NCBI GenBank assembly: GCA_017549205.1
Contig: JAFYVH010000008.1
Coordinates: forward strand, 1 to 37,905
Origin: Clostridia bacterium
Lineage (GTDB): Bacteria; Bacillota; Clostridia; UBA1381; UBA9506
DNA: 37,905 nt
Reading direction: 5' to 3'
Shown: positions 25,910-34,622 of the stretch, in pieces
How positions within the stretch are numbered: the first letter of the stretch is position 1
Layout: each line of letters starts with the position of its first letter
Notes under the pieces: generated by a model
Told to the model about the DNA's origin: nothing
Database searches by the model: none
Seen by the model: only the letters and a program-made list of their open reading frames with translations
Translations under genes and position numbers: made by a program

Positions 25910-26944
25910 ATGTCTATGTATTTAAATTATCCATTTGATGAAGAAGTTTTTGTGCAGAGCTGGGACAGCGCGCCCGATCCCGCAAAAACAGCAATGATTG
26001 ACAGCGGTGCCATGGTTGAAGATGCCATGATTGCATCACGCATTCAAAATGACGGTGGTCTTTACACCATTCCTTTTTACAGCGTTTTAGATGGCGCGCC
26101 CGACAACTATGACGGCGTTACCGACATTCAGGCAACAGAAGCTGCTGGCGGTAGCCAGACCGGTGTTGTTTATGGTCGCGGCAAAGGCTTTACAGCCCGT
26201 AATTTTGCAGCGGAGCTTTCCGGCGCCGACCCCATGGGTCATATTGCTGCTACCATTGGTAAATATTGGGCAAAGCAGAGACAAAAATCGCTGCTTGCCA
26301 TTTTGCAGGCAATCTTTGGTATTACCGGTGCCAGCGGCAACGCAAAAAAATGGCAGGATAATCACAGCGTGGATTTGACTTCTGCATCTGCTAATCCTTA
26401 CATCATTGAGGCTACAGACTTAAACAATCTGGCAACAAAGGCTTTGGGTGATAACAAGAATTTATTCTCTTTAGCCATTATGCACTCGAATGTTGCTAAA
26501 AGTCTTGAGAATCTGCAGATGTTAGAATATTGGAAATATACCGATGCTAACGGCATTCAAAGACCGACAGCGCTGGCATCTGCCAATGGCTACACCGTTA
26601 TTATTGATGATGGCGTGCCGGCAGCTGCTGTAGGCGGCGACGGCGACAACAAAGACCTGACCGCTTACACCACATACTTACTGGGTGAAGGTGCCATCAG
26701 AACAGCCCGTGGCAGAGTGGATGTTCCTGCTGAGGTTTATCGTGACCCGTCTACAAACGGTGGTCAGGACACTCTTTACACCAGAATTCGTGAAACCATT
26801 CATCCCAACGGCTTTTCCTTTAAGGCGCCCAGCGCCGGCTGGACAAACAGCCCCACTGACGAACAGCTTGCAGCATCAGCTAACTGGTCTGTATCTTTTG
26901 ACCCGAAAGCGATTCCCATTGCAAGACTTATCACCAATGGTTAA
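25910..26944 (+). CDS. Major capsid protein
   Basis: A 344-residue coat protein, expected to have the HK97 fold. Position after the scaffold, the N-terminal line DAMIASRIQNDGGLYTIPFYSVLDG, and the GRGKGFTARNFAAELSGADPM region match coat proteins from Firmicute siphophages. No separate protease gene is present, in keeping with scaffold-dependent assembly. AGGAGG nine bases before the ATG gives the strongest ribosome binding site in the head module, as expected for the most abundant protein. Confidence 0.88.
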   Translation: MSMYLNYPFDEEVFVQSWDSAPDPAKTAMIDSGAMVEDAMIASRIQNDGGLYTIPFYSVLDGAPDNYDGVTDIQATEAAGGSQTGVVYGRGKGFTARNFAAELSGADPMGHIAATIGKYWAKQRQKSLLAILQAIFGITGASGNAKKWQDNHSVDLTSASANPYIIEATDLNNLATKALGDNKNLFSLAIMHSNVAKSLENLQMLEYWKYTDANGIQRPTALASANGYTVIIDDGVPAAAVGGDGDNKDLTAYTTYLLGEGAIRTARGRVDVPAEVYRDPSTNGGQDTLYTRIRETIHPNGFSFKAPSAGWTNSPTDEQLAASANWSVSFDPKAIPIARLITNG

Positions 26945-26952
26945 GAAAATGA

Positions 26953-26980
26953 TTCTCCGGGGCATCTTTGCCCCGGAGAA
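26953..26980 (+). other. GC-rich stem-loop after the capsid gene
   Basis: A perfect 11-bp stem (TTCTCCGGGGC 26953-26963 with GCCCCGGAGAA 26970-26980) closes an ATCTTT loop, starting nine bases after the capsid stop. No U run follows and the next gene begins 17 bases later, so it more likely stabilises the capsid mRNA 3' end or reduces readthrough than terminates fully. Confidence 0.8.
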
Positions 26981-26997
26981 AGTCAGGAGGGGCAAAC

Positions 26998-27330
26998 ATG
27001 TTTACAGTGGATTATGATTTTTACAGCTGTACTTATGGGGGCACTGAAATCCCCCGGGAGGTGTTTGATACCTTTGCAAACCGTGCATCTGTTTTGCTGG
27101 GCAGTATGTTGCGCCATAAAAAAGAGCAGATTTCTAAAGATGCGGCAGGACGCGTTTTGTGTGAAATTTGTGACAGATTGTATCGGGAAAATGGTCGGGA
27201 CGGCATTAGTCAGGAGAGCGTTGACGGTTATAATGTGACCTATTCCGGCAGTGTTGGTCATGAGATTTTGCAGCTTGTCCGCCAGAATTTTGGAGAAAGC
27301 GGCGCGCTTTACAGGGGGCGTCGTTTATGA
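26998..27330 (+). CDS. Probable head-tail connector (adaptor) protein
   Basis: A 110-residue mostly helical protein. Position right after the capsid gene and a composition like Gp6/gp15-type adaptors (short helices, DTFANRASVLLGSMLRHKKE) suggest the first connector ring on the portal. The start at 26998 is preceded by CAGGAGG. Its stop overlaps the next start (ATGA). The assignment rests mainly on synteny. Confidence 0.6.
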   Translation: MFTVDYDFYSCTYGGTEIPREVFDTFANRASVLLGSMLRHKKEQISKDAAGRVLCEICDRLYRENGRDGISQESVDGYNVTYSGSVGHEILQLVRQNFGESGALYRGRRL

Positions 27331-27617
27331 GAAGAAGCGACAAGGTGGTTGTTCGCTCCGGCGGGACATATGCACAGGAATTTGTGCTGAACGATGCCTG
27401 TTGCACAGAGAAAAAGGCCATTTCTAAAGATGCAGGCGGTTTTGCGCCAAACGGTGAAATGACGGTGCGGATTTTTAATCTTAAAACCTTGCCTTTTTCC
27501 TGTGGTGACCACCTAAGACCGGCCGGAAGTTCGGTGTGGTACACCGTGACAGAAATCAGACGGCATGTCCGTCCGGACGGAGCATCTTTTCATTGGAAAA
27601 TTGTGTGCAAGCAGTAG
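27327..27617 (+). CDS. Probable head closure (stopper) protein
   Basis: A 96-residue beta-rich protein with strands such as VVVRSGGTYAQEFVL and GEMTVRIFNL, and the segment SCGDHLRPAGSSVWYTVTEI. It is coupled to the previous gene by ATGA overlap. By position it is the head closure protein that plugs DNA and contacts the tail. No catalytic motif is expected or seen. Functional call is by synteny. Confidence 0.55.
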   Translation: MRRSDKVVVRSGGTYAQEFVLNDACCTEKKAISKDAGGFAPNGEMTVRIFNLKTLPFSCGDHLRPAGSSVWYTVTEIRRHVRPDGASFHWKIVCKQ

Positions 27618-27628
27618 GAGGCAAAGAG

Positions 27629-28018
27629 ATGTTACAGTCGATTACAGAATTTTTGCGGGGTTGCACTGCCCTAAAAAACCGCCATATCACCATGGAAATT
27701 TTGGGTACTGATGACGATGCGGTGGCAGTTAAGACGGTGGCATGCAATCCCATCTTGCATCGCTATGCAGACGGAGACAGCTTGCGCCAGTTTACATTTT
27801 CCGTTATGTCAAGAGAATCGGGGCAAGATGCCGGACTGTCGGCAGCGTTTTATGAAGCTTTGGTGCAAAGGTTAAAAGAGGGGTTGCCGGTTTTGGCGCA
27901 GGGGCAGACACCCCAGCGGTTTGAAATTGTGAACTCGGCGGCACCGGACGAGCACGATTACAGCAGCACACGATATGAGCTTGTGTGCAGGCTGATATAT
28001 TATCAAAAGGGAGCGTGA
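27629..28018 (+). CDS. Probable tail completion (terminator) protein
   Basis: A 129-residue protein starting at ATG 27629 with AGGAGG upstream; earlier in-frame codons lie inside the previous gene. It has an N-terminal helix (LQSITEFLRGC), central strands (ITMEILG, QFTFSVMS) and helices, then a final strand pair (YELVCRLIYYQKG). This order resembles tail-terminator proteins that cap the tail tube before joining the head. It precedes the tube gene as in related phages. Confidence 0.6.
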   Translation: MLQSITEFLRGCTALKNRHITMEILGTDDDAVAVKTVACNPILHRYADGDSLRQFTFSVMSRESGQDAGLSAAFYEALVQRLKEGLPVLAQGQTPQRFEIVNSAAPDEHDYSSTRYELVCRLIYYQKGA

Positions 28019-28023
28019 GAGAG

Positions 28024-28515
28024 ATGAATAAAATTGTTAAACGAAGTGATAAGCTGGCTTTTTTTGGCGTGAAGGGTCCCACGGGGACGGTGACCTATCA
28101 CAGAATGAAGGGCTTTAATGAAATTACCACTCAAAAAGGCCCCATTGAATATTCAAGACAATATGTGGATCAGGAATTTGAGCAGTCTGATGTTGTGGGC
28201 TACAGCCCCAGCATATCCTACTCCTTTGACCAGTTTGAAGATAATGAGGTCCATCTGGATTTAGTAAAAATTGCAGATCGTGAACTGGTTGGCGAAGACG
28301 CAGTACGCTCTATTATCATGGTTGATTTAACCGACGGAAATCCGGAGGGAGATTATTCTGCGGTTAAACGCGATTTTGTGGTGCTTTGTGAAAGTGAAGG
28401 CGATTCAATGGATGCCTATACCTATGCAGGTGTTTTAAAGGTGAAAGGCGAAAAGGTGTTTGGCGTGGCAACCAGCGTGGATAGTTGGGAAACCTGCAGT
28501 TTTATAAAGCTTTAA
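28024..28515 (+). CDS. Major tail tube protein
   Basis: The 163-residue protein shows the tube-protein pattern, beta-rich with KLAFFGVKGPTGTVTYHRMKGFNEITT and VGYSPSISYSFDQFEDNEVH. It forms the hexameric rings of the non-contractile tail. Start at 28024 behind GAGAGAG; upstream in-frame codons belong to the previous gene. A strong hairpin follows it. No sheath gene accompanies it, so the tail is not contractile. Confidence 0.78.
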   Translation: MNKIVKRSDKLAFFGVKGPTGTVTYHRMKGFNEITTQKGPIEYSRQYVDQEFEQSDVVGYSPSISYSFDQFEDNEVHLDLVKIADRELVGEDAVRSIIMVDLTDGNPEGDYSAVKRDFVVLCESEGDSMDAYTYAGVLKVKGEKVFGVATSVDSWETCSFIKL

Positions 28516-28522
28516 AAACAAA

Positions 28523-28551
28523 TCCGCCGCAGGCAATCCGTTTGCGGCGGA
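28523..28551 (+). other. GC-rich stem-loop after the tail tube gene
   Basis: TCCGCCGCA (28523-28531) and TGCGGCGGA (28543-28551) form a perfect 9-bp stem with an 11-base loop, eight bases after the tube stop. No clean U run. It mirrors the hairpin after the capsid gene. Confidence 0.78.
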
Positions 28552-28594
28552 ACCTCTATTTGTTAAAAAATAAGCAAAAAAAGGGGAGGATAAA

Positions 28595-29167
28595 ATGAAA
28601 AAGTCGCTTTTGCAGGGGTCACTGCCCACCAGCGTGATGCTGGGCGGAAAAAGCTATGCGGTTTATACAGATTTCAGGCACTGGATTCAATTAGAAAGTC
28701 TTTTATTTGAGGAAGAGGGCGATTTTTTATCAAAACTCCCCTCTTTGCTCCGGTTGTGTTATCCGGTTTTGCCGGACACCATTGAAGAGGCTGTGGAAGG
28801 TATGGTGTTTTTTTATGAAGGACCGGGCAGCAGCACAAAACAATCGGGTGGAAAAGAGGCAAGGCCGGTTTATAGCTTTGTGCAGGATGAGGTACTCATT
28901 TATGCGGCGTTTTATCAGCAATATGGCATTGATTTGACCAGTGTTGCTTTGCACTGGTGGCAATTTAAGGCCCTGCTTCACGGATTGTCTGACCAGACAC
29001 AGCTGGCAAAGGTAATTTGCTATCGAACCACAGATGTTTCCCGATTACAAAATCCGGAAGAAAAGCGATATTACAGACGGATGAAAGCGCTATACAGACT
29101 ATGTGATACGCGGGATGAGAGTGAGCGGGATGCAGAAATTTCCCGCACTCTTGAAAGTCTGTTTTAG
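28595..29167 (+). CDS. Tail assembly chaperone, Gp15-like
   Basis: The 190-residue protein matches the bacteriophage Gp15 family. The C-terminal half carries AAFYQQYGIDLTSVALHWWQFKALLHGLSD and YRTTDVSRLQNPEEKRYYRRMK, both typical. It lies between tube and tape measure, where chaperones that coat the tape measure are encoded. It is one continuous frame, and no programmed frameshift seems needed. GGGGAGG precedes the start. Confidence 0.82.
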   Translation: MKKSLLQGSLPTSVMLGGKSYAVYTDFRHWIQLESLLFEEEGDFLSKLPSLLRLCYPVLPDTIEEAVEGMVFFYEGPGSSTKQSGGKEARPVYSFVQDEVLIYAAFYQQYGIDLTSVALHWWQFKALLHGLSDQTQLAKVICYRTTDVSRLQNPEEKRYYRRMKALYRLCDTRDESERDAEISRTLESLF

Positions 29168-29184
29168 GGAAGGGAGGAAGAGAA

Positions 29185-30342
29185 ATGGCCGGACTTGAAA
29201 ACAAAAAAGAAGAGTTGAGCCGTTCCTTTAAACAAATCGGCAGACTGCTTTCAGAAAGTCTGGGTCTTGGCATTTCCGAGGGCGCCGGGCAGGCGACAGA
29301 TGCCATGGACCAGATAAATGAGGAGCTGCTTGAGAGTCAACAACGATATTTCGACGAAAAATCAAAGTTGGAACAAGAAATTGAGGCGGCTGAAGAGGCA
29401 AAAAACCGGCAAGCTTACTATAATCGTTTGAAGAAAGCAAAAACAGAACAGCAGGCGGAAACCGTCAGACAAAACGAACAGTTTCGGCTGCAGCAGAAAT
29501 ATAATCAGGAATATATTGATGCATTGGAAGCCCATTTAAAAACGGTGGAAATGCGGATTGAAGTGGAAAAAGACAGGATTACCGAGTCTTTTAACCAGAT
29601 TGCGGCAGGTGCCGTGAAAAGCCTTGAGGCCCTTGATAAAGCCAGAACAAAAATGGCAGAAAAAATGATTGACTTTGGCGGTCTGTACGATAGCAAAAGA
29701 CAAATCTTTTTAAACTCGGGACCGAAAGGGACCAAGGAAGTTTTTGAACATACCATTTTGGATTTGTCCCAGGAAAGAAAAGATTTAGAAAGATATGCCG
29801 AGCTTTTACAGATCATTCAAAATCAGGGCGACATTCCCGTTTCTATGTTCGAGAGGATTCGCGATTTACCCATTGAGGAAGCCCTTTTATACCAAGAGGC
29901 ACTTCTTGGATTGGGTGAGAAAGAAAGAGAGGCATATCTCTCTGACTGGAAGGCCATAGAAGCACTGGCAGACCAAAGCTCGCAGGCAAGCTATGCTATT
30001 GATACACAAAGGATGTTGGGTACGATTGAGCAGGAGCTTGAGGCATGGTATGGCACCATTCCCGATGGGTTTTTTAATGAGGGAACATTGGCAGCAGATG
30101 CTTTTGGAGAGGCGTTTGTTAAAAAAATGATGAGTCTGCAGGAAACACTGCAGGATGCAATCCGATCGGTTATGGCAGGCAGCGTGGTACAGGCGGCTGC
30201 TGCGGGAGAGGCGGCAGGCAATGTGGTGCATCATAATAATTACACAACAACCTATGTTTTAAGCAGCGCCGGTGAAACAGTTTCCCAGCAGCTTAGAAGT
30301 GCCAGAAATTATGCAGCGGTTACACAAATGAGGGAGGGATGA
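29185..30342 (+). CDS. Unusually short tail tape measure protein
   Basis: At 385 residues this is far shorter than typical siphophage tape measures (commonly 600-2000). Its placement between the Gp15-like chaperone and the distal tail gene fixes the identity. Residues 40-135 are a long coiled coil (ESQQRYFDEKSKLEQEIEAA), followed by helices. A small hydrophobic or Ala-rich segment lies near 330-350 (IRSVMAGSVVQAAAAGEAAG). By the known relation of about 0.15 nm per residue the tail would be near 58 nm. No internal stop or frameshift suggests recent truncation. The C-terminal part looks like the end of longer tape measures (inference). Confidence 0.75.
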   Translation: MAGLENKKEELSRSFKQIGRLLSESLGLGISEGAGQATDAMDQINEELLESQQRYFDEKSKLEQEIEAAEEAKNRQAYYNRLKKAKTEQQAETVRQNEQFRLQQKYNQEYIDALEAHLKTVEMRIEVEKDRITESFNQIAAGAVKSLEALDKARTKMAEKMIDFGGLYDSKRQIFLNSGPKGTKEVFEHTILDLSQERKDLERYAELLQIIQNQGDIPVSMFERIRDLPIEEALLYQEALLGLGEKEREAYLSDWKAIEALADQSSQASYAIDTQRMLGTIEQELEAWYGTIPDGFFNEGTLAADAFGEAFVKKMMSLQETLQDAIRSVMAGSVVQAAAAGEAAGNVVHHNNYTTTYVLSSAGETVSQQLRSARNYAAVTQMREG

Positions 30343-30344
30343 AA

Positions 30345-31196
30345 ATGGTACAGTATGAAAATGCAATAGGCAAGCTCTGTTTTGGCAACGGTAGTGAGTT
30401 TTGGAATTTAACAAAAATTAGCGGTCTTGGCTTGCCGGAAAAAACCTTTCAAAGCATTTGCTATGCCAATATGCCCGGTCAGCTGACAATCGCCGAAAAG
30501 GCGGAGCCCCGCGTGATTACCATGCGTGGCGATTGCTGCGGTGGGAGCGGGGCCTTTACAGAAGGTATGAGGATTTTGAATAAAAAAGGCAGACTCACTT
30601 TTAGTAGCATGCAAAAAACGAGATGTATTGAGGCATATTGCAGTCATTTTGAAATTCAGAATCAACATGGAGTGTATACAGAATTTATTATACAGTTCAC
30701 CTGTGATGACCCATATTTTACCGGTGCAGAACCCAGTCAGGCGGCCCTGTATGACCGCAGAGATTTGGTGATGAGTTCATTTGAAACGCCTTGTGTGTTT
30801 ACCGAGAGAATCACCGGCGCCAATGTGTTTAACAATGGCGATGTGGAAACAGAGCCCGTTTTTACCCTTGCCTGTGTTGGGGTGGGGTCGCCTGGAGAGA
30901 CACAGGGGATTCGCATTGAAAATCAAACAACAGGTAATGTCTTTTTTTTGGATTATGTTATGCAGGCAGATGAGATTATCACGGTGGACATTCCAAACCG
31001 GAAAATTGTGAGCAACATTCAAAATAAAGAAAATAATTATGGAAATCTCATGAGCTTTCTGTCAAAGGACACATTTTTAAATGATATATATCTTGCAGTG
31101 GGAGATAACGAGTTTACGGCAACAAATTACAGTGTGGGCAGCGAGGTTATTGTGACCTGCAGCTATTCGGAAAAATACTTAGAGGCGGTGATGTAA
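30345..31196 (+). CDS. Distal tail (Dit-like) protein
   Basis: A 283-residue beta-rich protein. The N-terminal half (FGNGSEFWNLTKISGLGLPE, then ITMRGDCCGG, and later HGVYTEFIIQFTCDDPYF) follows the siphovirus Dit pattern, which forms the baseplate hub ring below the tail tube. The start at 30345 has GGGAGG seven bases upstream; an ATG two codons earlier overlaps the tape-measure stop but has no usable spacing. It leads the baseplate module. Confidence 0.8.
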   Translation: MVQYENAIGKLCFGNGSEFWNLTKISGLGLPEKTFQSICYANMPGQLTIAEKAEPRVITMRGDCCGGSGAFTEGMRILNKKGRLTFSSMQKTRCIEAYCSHFEIQNQHGVYTEFIIQFTCDDPYFTGAEPSQAALYDRRDLVMSSFETPCVFTERITGANVFNNGDVETEPVFTLACVGVGSPGETQGIRIENQTTGNVFFLDYVMQADEIITVDIPNRKIVSNIQNKENNYGNLMSFLSKDTFLNDIYLAVGDNEFTATNYSVGSEVIVTCSYSEKYLEAVM

Positions 31197-32144
31197 ATGG
31201 AAAACATCTGGTTTTATGATTTTGCATTTAATCCGCTTTTGATTGTCCACGATGTAGCCTCGGTGAATTGGAAGATTATGTGGAATGACATTGGCACCTT
31301 TGAAATGCATCTGCCCATACGCAAAGATGTTATCACCATGCTGAATGAGCATCCATACATTGTGGCGCTGCAAGGGGAAAAGCAGGCCATCATCACCGGG
31401 TGGCAGTTAAAAGATGAGTGTACTTTATATGGACGCACATGTAACTGGCTTTTGACAAGGCGGGTTACACCAGCTTGCGAGGAAGTGACAGATACAGCAG
31501 AAAATCTGGTACGCTCTTTTGTGGCGCAAGCCTTTGGTGATGTGACAGAGTTCGTCTTAGAAGAGGCACAGGGCATTTTAGCAGAGGTGTGCTTTGGTCT
31601 GCGATATGACCAGTCAACCTTTGATGCAGTTCAGTCCTGTTTGGAGCAAGGCAATCTGGGACACAGACTCTGGTTTGATGTTTCAGGTAAGCGCTGGGTG
31701 TTTCAGGTGATTCCCGGCACAGAGAAAAAGCTGATTTTATCAGAAAGCAACCGAACTGCCCATGAAAGTGCCTACGAAGAAGATATTTTGAATTATTATA
31801 GTGGTGGATGGTATCAGGCACAGCAGGAAGGTGACGACGCTGTAGAAACTGTGCGCACTTATTTGGATGGTGGCGAGGCGAAAATGGGCATCTATAAGTG
31901 GGATTGTGTGCTGGGCGGCGATACGGAAGCGACGGCAGAGAAGGAGCTTAAAGAGAAAAAACGCAACCAAACGGTGACGGCCTTAATGCGCGGCATTGTT
32001 TTTGGTCGGGATTATGCACCGGGGGATTGGTTTTCTGTCGAGCTGGATAAAGGTGGCGTGCAAAGAAAAGAGACAAAGAAGGTTTTGGGCGTTTATCTTT
32101 GGTATGAAACCGAAGGAAGCGGCGAAGAGCCAATTTTAGATTAG
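31197..32144 (+). CDS. Baseplate hub protein, Siphovirus ReqiPepy6 Gp37-like
   Basis: The 315-residue protein resembles the Gp37-like/Tal N-terminal family. Markers are the N-terminal IWFYDFAFNPLLIVHDVASVNWKIMWNDIGTFEMHLP and the later LSESNRTAHESAYEEDILNYYSGGWYQ and ALMRGIVFGRDYAPGDWFSVE. It likely closes the tail tip below Dit. No peptidase or lysozyme extension is attached, so it is the minimal hub form. It begins directly after the Dit stop. Confidence 0.8.
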   Translation: MENIWFYDFAFNPLLIVHDVASVNWKIMWNDIGTFEMHLPIRKDVITMLNEHPYIVALQGEKQAIITGWQLKDECTLYGRTCNWLLTRRVTPACEEVTDTAENLVRSFVAQAFGDVTEFVLEEAQGILAEVCFGLRYDQSTFDAVQSCLEQGNLGHRLWFDVSGKRWVFQVIPGTEKKLILSESNRTAHESAYEEDILNYYSGGWYQAQQEGDDAVETVRTYLDGGEAKMGIYKWDCVLGGDTEATAEKELKEKKRNQTVTALMRGIVFGRDYAPGDWFSVELDKGGVQRKETKKVLGVYLWYETEGSGEEPILD

Positions 32145-32157
32145 GGAGGTTAGAAAA

Positions 32158-33066
32158 ATGGGTTATCGCGTTAATTTTTTAGATAATGAAAAAGTTAATG
32201 CAGCAGACTTAAATGCTGTTGCAGCAGAAATGGGTGGTACAGCATCTGCGTTTAAAGATGGCGTTCTATATGGTGTTGACGCACTTAACGGAATTTCAAA
32301 AAATTTAATTTATAAGGGCGTTAGCCGGGGTTGTGATTTGGTAGTTTTGCAGTTGGTCGAAGATGCAGAGAGCCACATTAAAATTGGGCAGGGCGTGTTA
32401 TTTATGTCTGATGGAAAAAGGGTAGAGATTGATGCAGAGGGTATTGTGTTACCCTTTATGGCAGGAACGGCTTATTATGTGTGGTTTTCCCATGATATAA
32501 TCAGCGGCCTTGTGACTCCCTGCTGCACAACGGAAGCACCGAAAGGCGACTATGTTTTGCTGGGAAGAATTACAGTTGATGGTGAGGTCATTGTAACGCC
32601 TGAGATGGCGGTCATGAAAAACGGTTTTTTAGGACGCAATAAGACCGAAACCTTTACCTTTTCCTTAGAGGGTGGTGGCTCGGCAGAAGAAAAGCTGTTA
32701 TATGAATTTAAGCCAGCGCAAACAGGGTATAATCGTGTGATTTTGTATTCTCCCGGACAAAATGGTTGGCAGACATTTTGCGGCATGGTGGAAATAGAAA
32801 CCAAAGAAGCGTTTTCGGTTATGTGCCGATATACATATGACTCCGGCTGGTCAAGTGGGTACAGCGGCTTTTCCCTGACCAATAATGAGGGATGTATTTT
32901 AGCGGGTATTGAAAGCTCTAATACAGATAATAATTGGCACTATTTATATTTGAGACCGGCGCTGGAAGCAGATGGTGTTTTGCGCATCTACAGAAAGTTA
33001 GTCAGAACCACAATAGGTGGCACTTCTTATGTCCGCACAAGAAGTGTAACGGCAATTCTTTGTTAG
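32158..33066 (+). CDS. Baseplate or tail-fibre protein, unassigned
   Basis: A 302-residue beta-rich protein. I do not recognise a named family. The N-terminus (GYRVNFLDNEKVNAADLNAVA) is of the type that attaches fibres to the tail. The body has many short strands and Gly/Tyr/Trp-rich stretches (YDSGWSSGYSGFSLTN), as in receptor-binding domains. GGGAGG precedes it. Its location between the hub and BppU-like genes supports a role in host recognition. Confidence 0.55.
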   Translation: MGYRVNFLDNEKVNAADLNAVAAEMGGTASAFKDGVLYGVDALNGISKNLIYKGVSRGCDLVVLQLVEDAESHIKIGQGVLFMSDGKRVEIDAEGIVLPFMAGTAYYVWFSHDIISGLVTPCCTTEAPKGDYVLLGRITVDGEVIVTPEMAVMKNGFLGRNKTETFTFSLEGGGSAEEKLLYEFKPAQTGYNRVILYSPGQNGWQTFCGMVEIETKEAFSVMCRYTYDSGWSSGYSGFSLTNNEGCILAGIESSNTDNNWHYLYLRPALEADGVLRIYRKLVRTTIGGTSYVRTRSVTAILC

Positions 33067-33079
33067 GGGGTGCATGAGG

Positions 33080-34609
33080 ATGATTGAATATAAAATCAGA
33101 ATTGACCTTAAGGGGCCTCGTACGGTAGACACTAAAGTGGAACTGACCAGTGGCGATGTGCTGGCCTATCGGCTTAGATTTTTCTTTTATGATGATGGGA
33201 AACCATATGATATATCCTCGTGTAATCTCATCATTAAAGGAAAACGGTCTGACAGCACCGTGATTGCGGATAGGGGTGTTGCCGAAAAAGACGGAACCGC
33301 ATATTATGATATCAGTGGCAGCATGTGTGCTTTAGCAGGTGCTTTAAGCCTTGAACTTGCTTTGACGAATGATATAGGTGCTTACTTAACAACAAAGGAG
33401 CTATTGCTTTTTGTTAATGAGGGCCATGGCGACGGGGAACTTTCAGAAGAAGATGTTACCCCCTTATTGACACAAATGACGACTTTAATCAACCAAACAG
33501 AAGTTGTTAAAAATGATTGTGTCGATGTTGCAAAAAACTGCGCCGCAGAAGAGGCAAATCGTGTGCAGGCGGAGGCAGAACGAAATGCAGCCATGGACGT
33601 TGTGATGGCAAATGCTGAAGCAGCAAGCCGCTCGGCAGGAGAGGCTGTGACAGAAGCGGAGTGTGCAAAGAATGAGGCTGCGGCAGCGGTGTTAGAAGCC
33701 ACCTATGCCTCTTTGGCGGCTCAAAAGGCACAGATAGCGGCAGAGGCAACAGGATATGCGACGCTGGCGGTTTCTACCGGGGCGGCCGGTAAAGAGCATG
33801 CCATAGATGACAGCGCAAGGCAACCGATTGTCGGTCTGCGACTTTTGGGCGAAAGCTTGCAAGATGGTGTGCCAACACCTGATGCGCCTATTGAAGTCAT
33901 GAGTGTAGAAAATCCGGTAGTGACTTTCTCTGACGGCACAAATGAGCAAAAGGTCACCCTTGACGGCATTACCCTTCGTGGATTAAAAGATGCAAGCGGT
34001 GCGTGGGCGGCAAGAGACGAGATTGTGGTGGATGTTAAGGCCGGAACAGTAAAGTTCATTAAGAATGTCCATGAAGTAGACGTTACTGTTAAAAATATAT
34101 ACCCCAATAATAACCATTTCGTGCAAACAGAAAAATGTGTTCCGTTTTTCTGTTTGCCGGTATATAATAGAAATTTTATATCTAATCAACAAGACTCGTT
34201 GTGTTCATCTCTTCCCTTCAGCGTAGGTGCAATCAGTGAAAGTGGCAGTCACGATAAAGGGGAATTTTATTGGTTGCATACAGATAAAGCATATTACAGT
34301 TATTCATATGTTTCATTAAAAGCCTCACGATTAGATATGACGAGTGTTGGGGCAGCTGTTGCTTCTGCCAACACCTTTTTAAAGAGCATAGGTGCAAAGC
34401 TTTACTATGTTATTAAGCCTGTCGAAACCGACATAACAAACACAGAGGTAGGGCAGGCGTTGCTTTCTCTTTATACTTATTGTCCTGATACCGCAGTTGC
34501 GTGTGATGCAGATTGCGTGGTGACATACATAGCCGATACAACCAAGGTGTTTAATAAACTGGTGACAAGGGTTGCCCAGCTGGAAGCGGCGACCGTAAAT
34601 AACATTTAA
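33080..34609 (+). CDS. Upper baseplate (BppU-like) protein with coiled coil and receptor-type C-terminus
   Basis: The 509-residue protein has three parts. Residues 1-130 resemble BppU N-terminal domains (YKIRIDLKGPRTVDTKVELTSGDVLAYRLRF). Residues 140-240 form an Ala/Glu-rich coiled coil (RVQAEAERNAAMDVVMANAE). The rest is beta-rich, ending in a short coiled segment (LVTRVAQLEAATVNN). The segment encoded near 34080-34340 is noticeably more AT-rich than its surroundings and contains a perfect 13-bp palindrome. I chose ATG 33080 because AGGGGGTG is seven bases upstream; ATG 33074 is too close. Confidence 0.68.
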   Translation: MIEYKIRIDLKGPRTVDTKVELTSGDVLAYRLRFFFYDDGKPYDISSCNLIIKGKRSDSTVIADRGVAEKDGTAYYDISGSMCALAGALSLELALTNDIGAYLTTKELLLFVNEGHGDGELSEEDVTPLLTQMTTLINQTEVVKNDCVDVAKNCAAEEANRVQAEAERNAAMDVVMANAEAASRSAGEAVTEAECAKNEAAAAVLEATYASLAAQKAQIAAEATGYATLAVSTGAAGKEHAIDDSARQPIVGLRLLGESLQDGVPTPDAPIEVMSVENPVVTFSDGTNEQKVTLDGITLRGLKDASGAWAARDEIVVDVKAGTVKFIKNVHEVDVTVKNIYPNNNHFVQTEKCVPFFCLPVYNRNFISNQQDSLCSSLPFSVGAISESGSHDKGEFYWLHTDKAYYSYSYVSLKASRLDMTSVGAAVASANTFLKSIGAKLYYVIKPVETDITNTEVGQALLSLYTYCPDTAVACDADCVVTYIADTTKVFNKLVTRVAQLEAATVNNI

Positions 34610-34622
34610 GGAGGATAAAATC

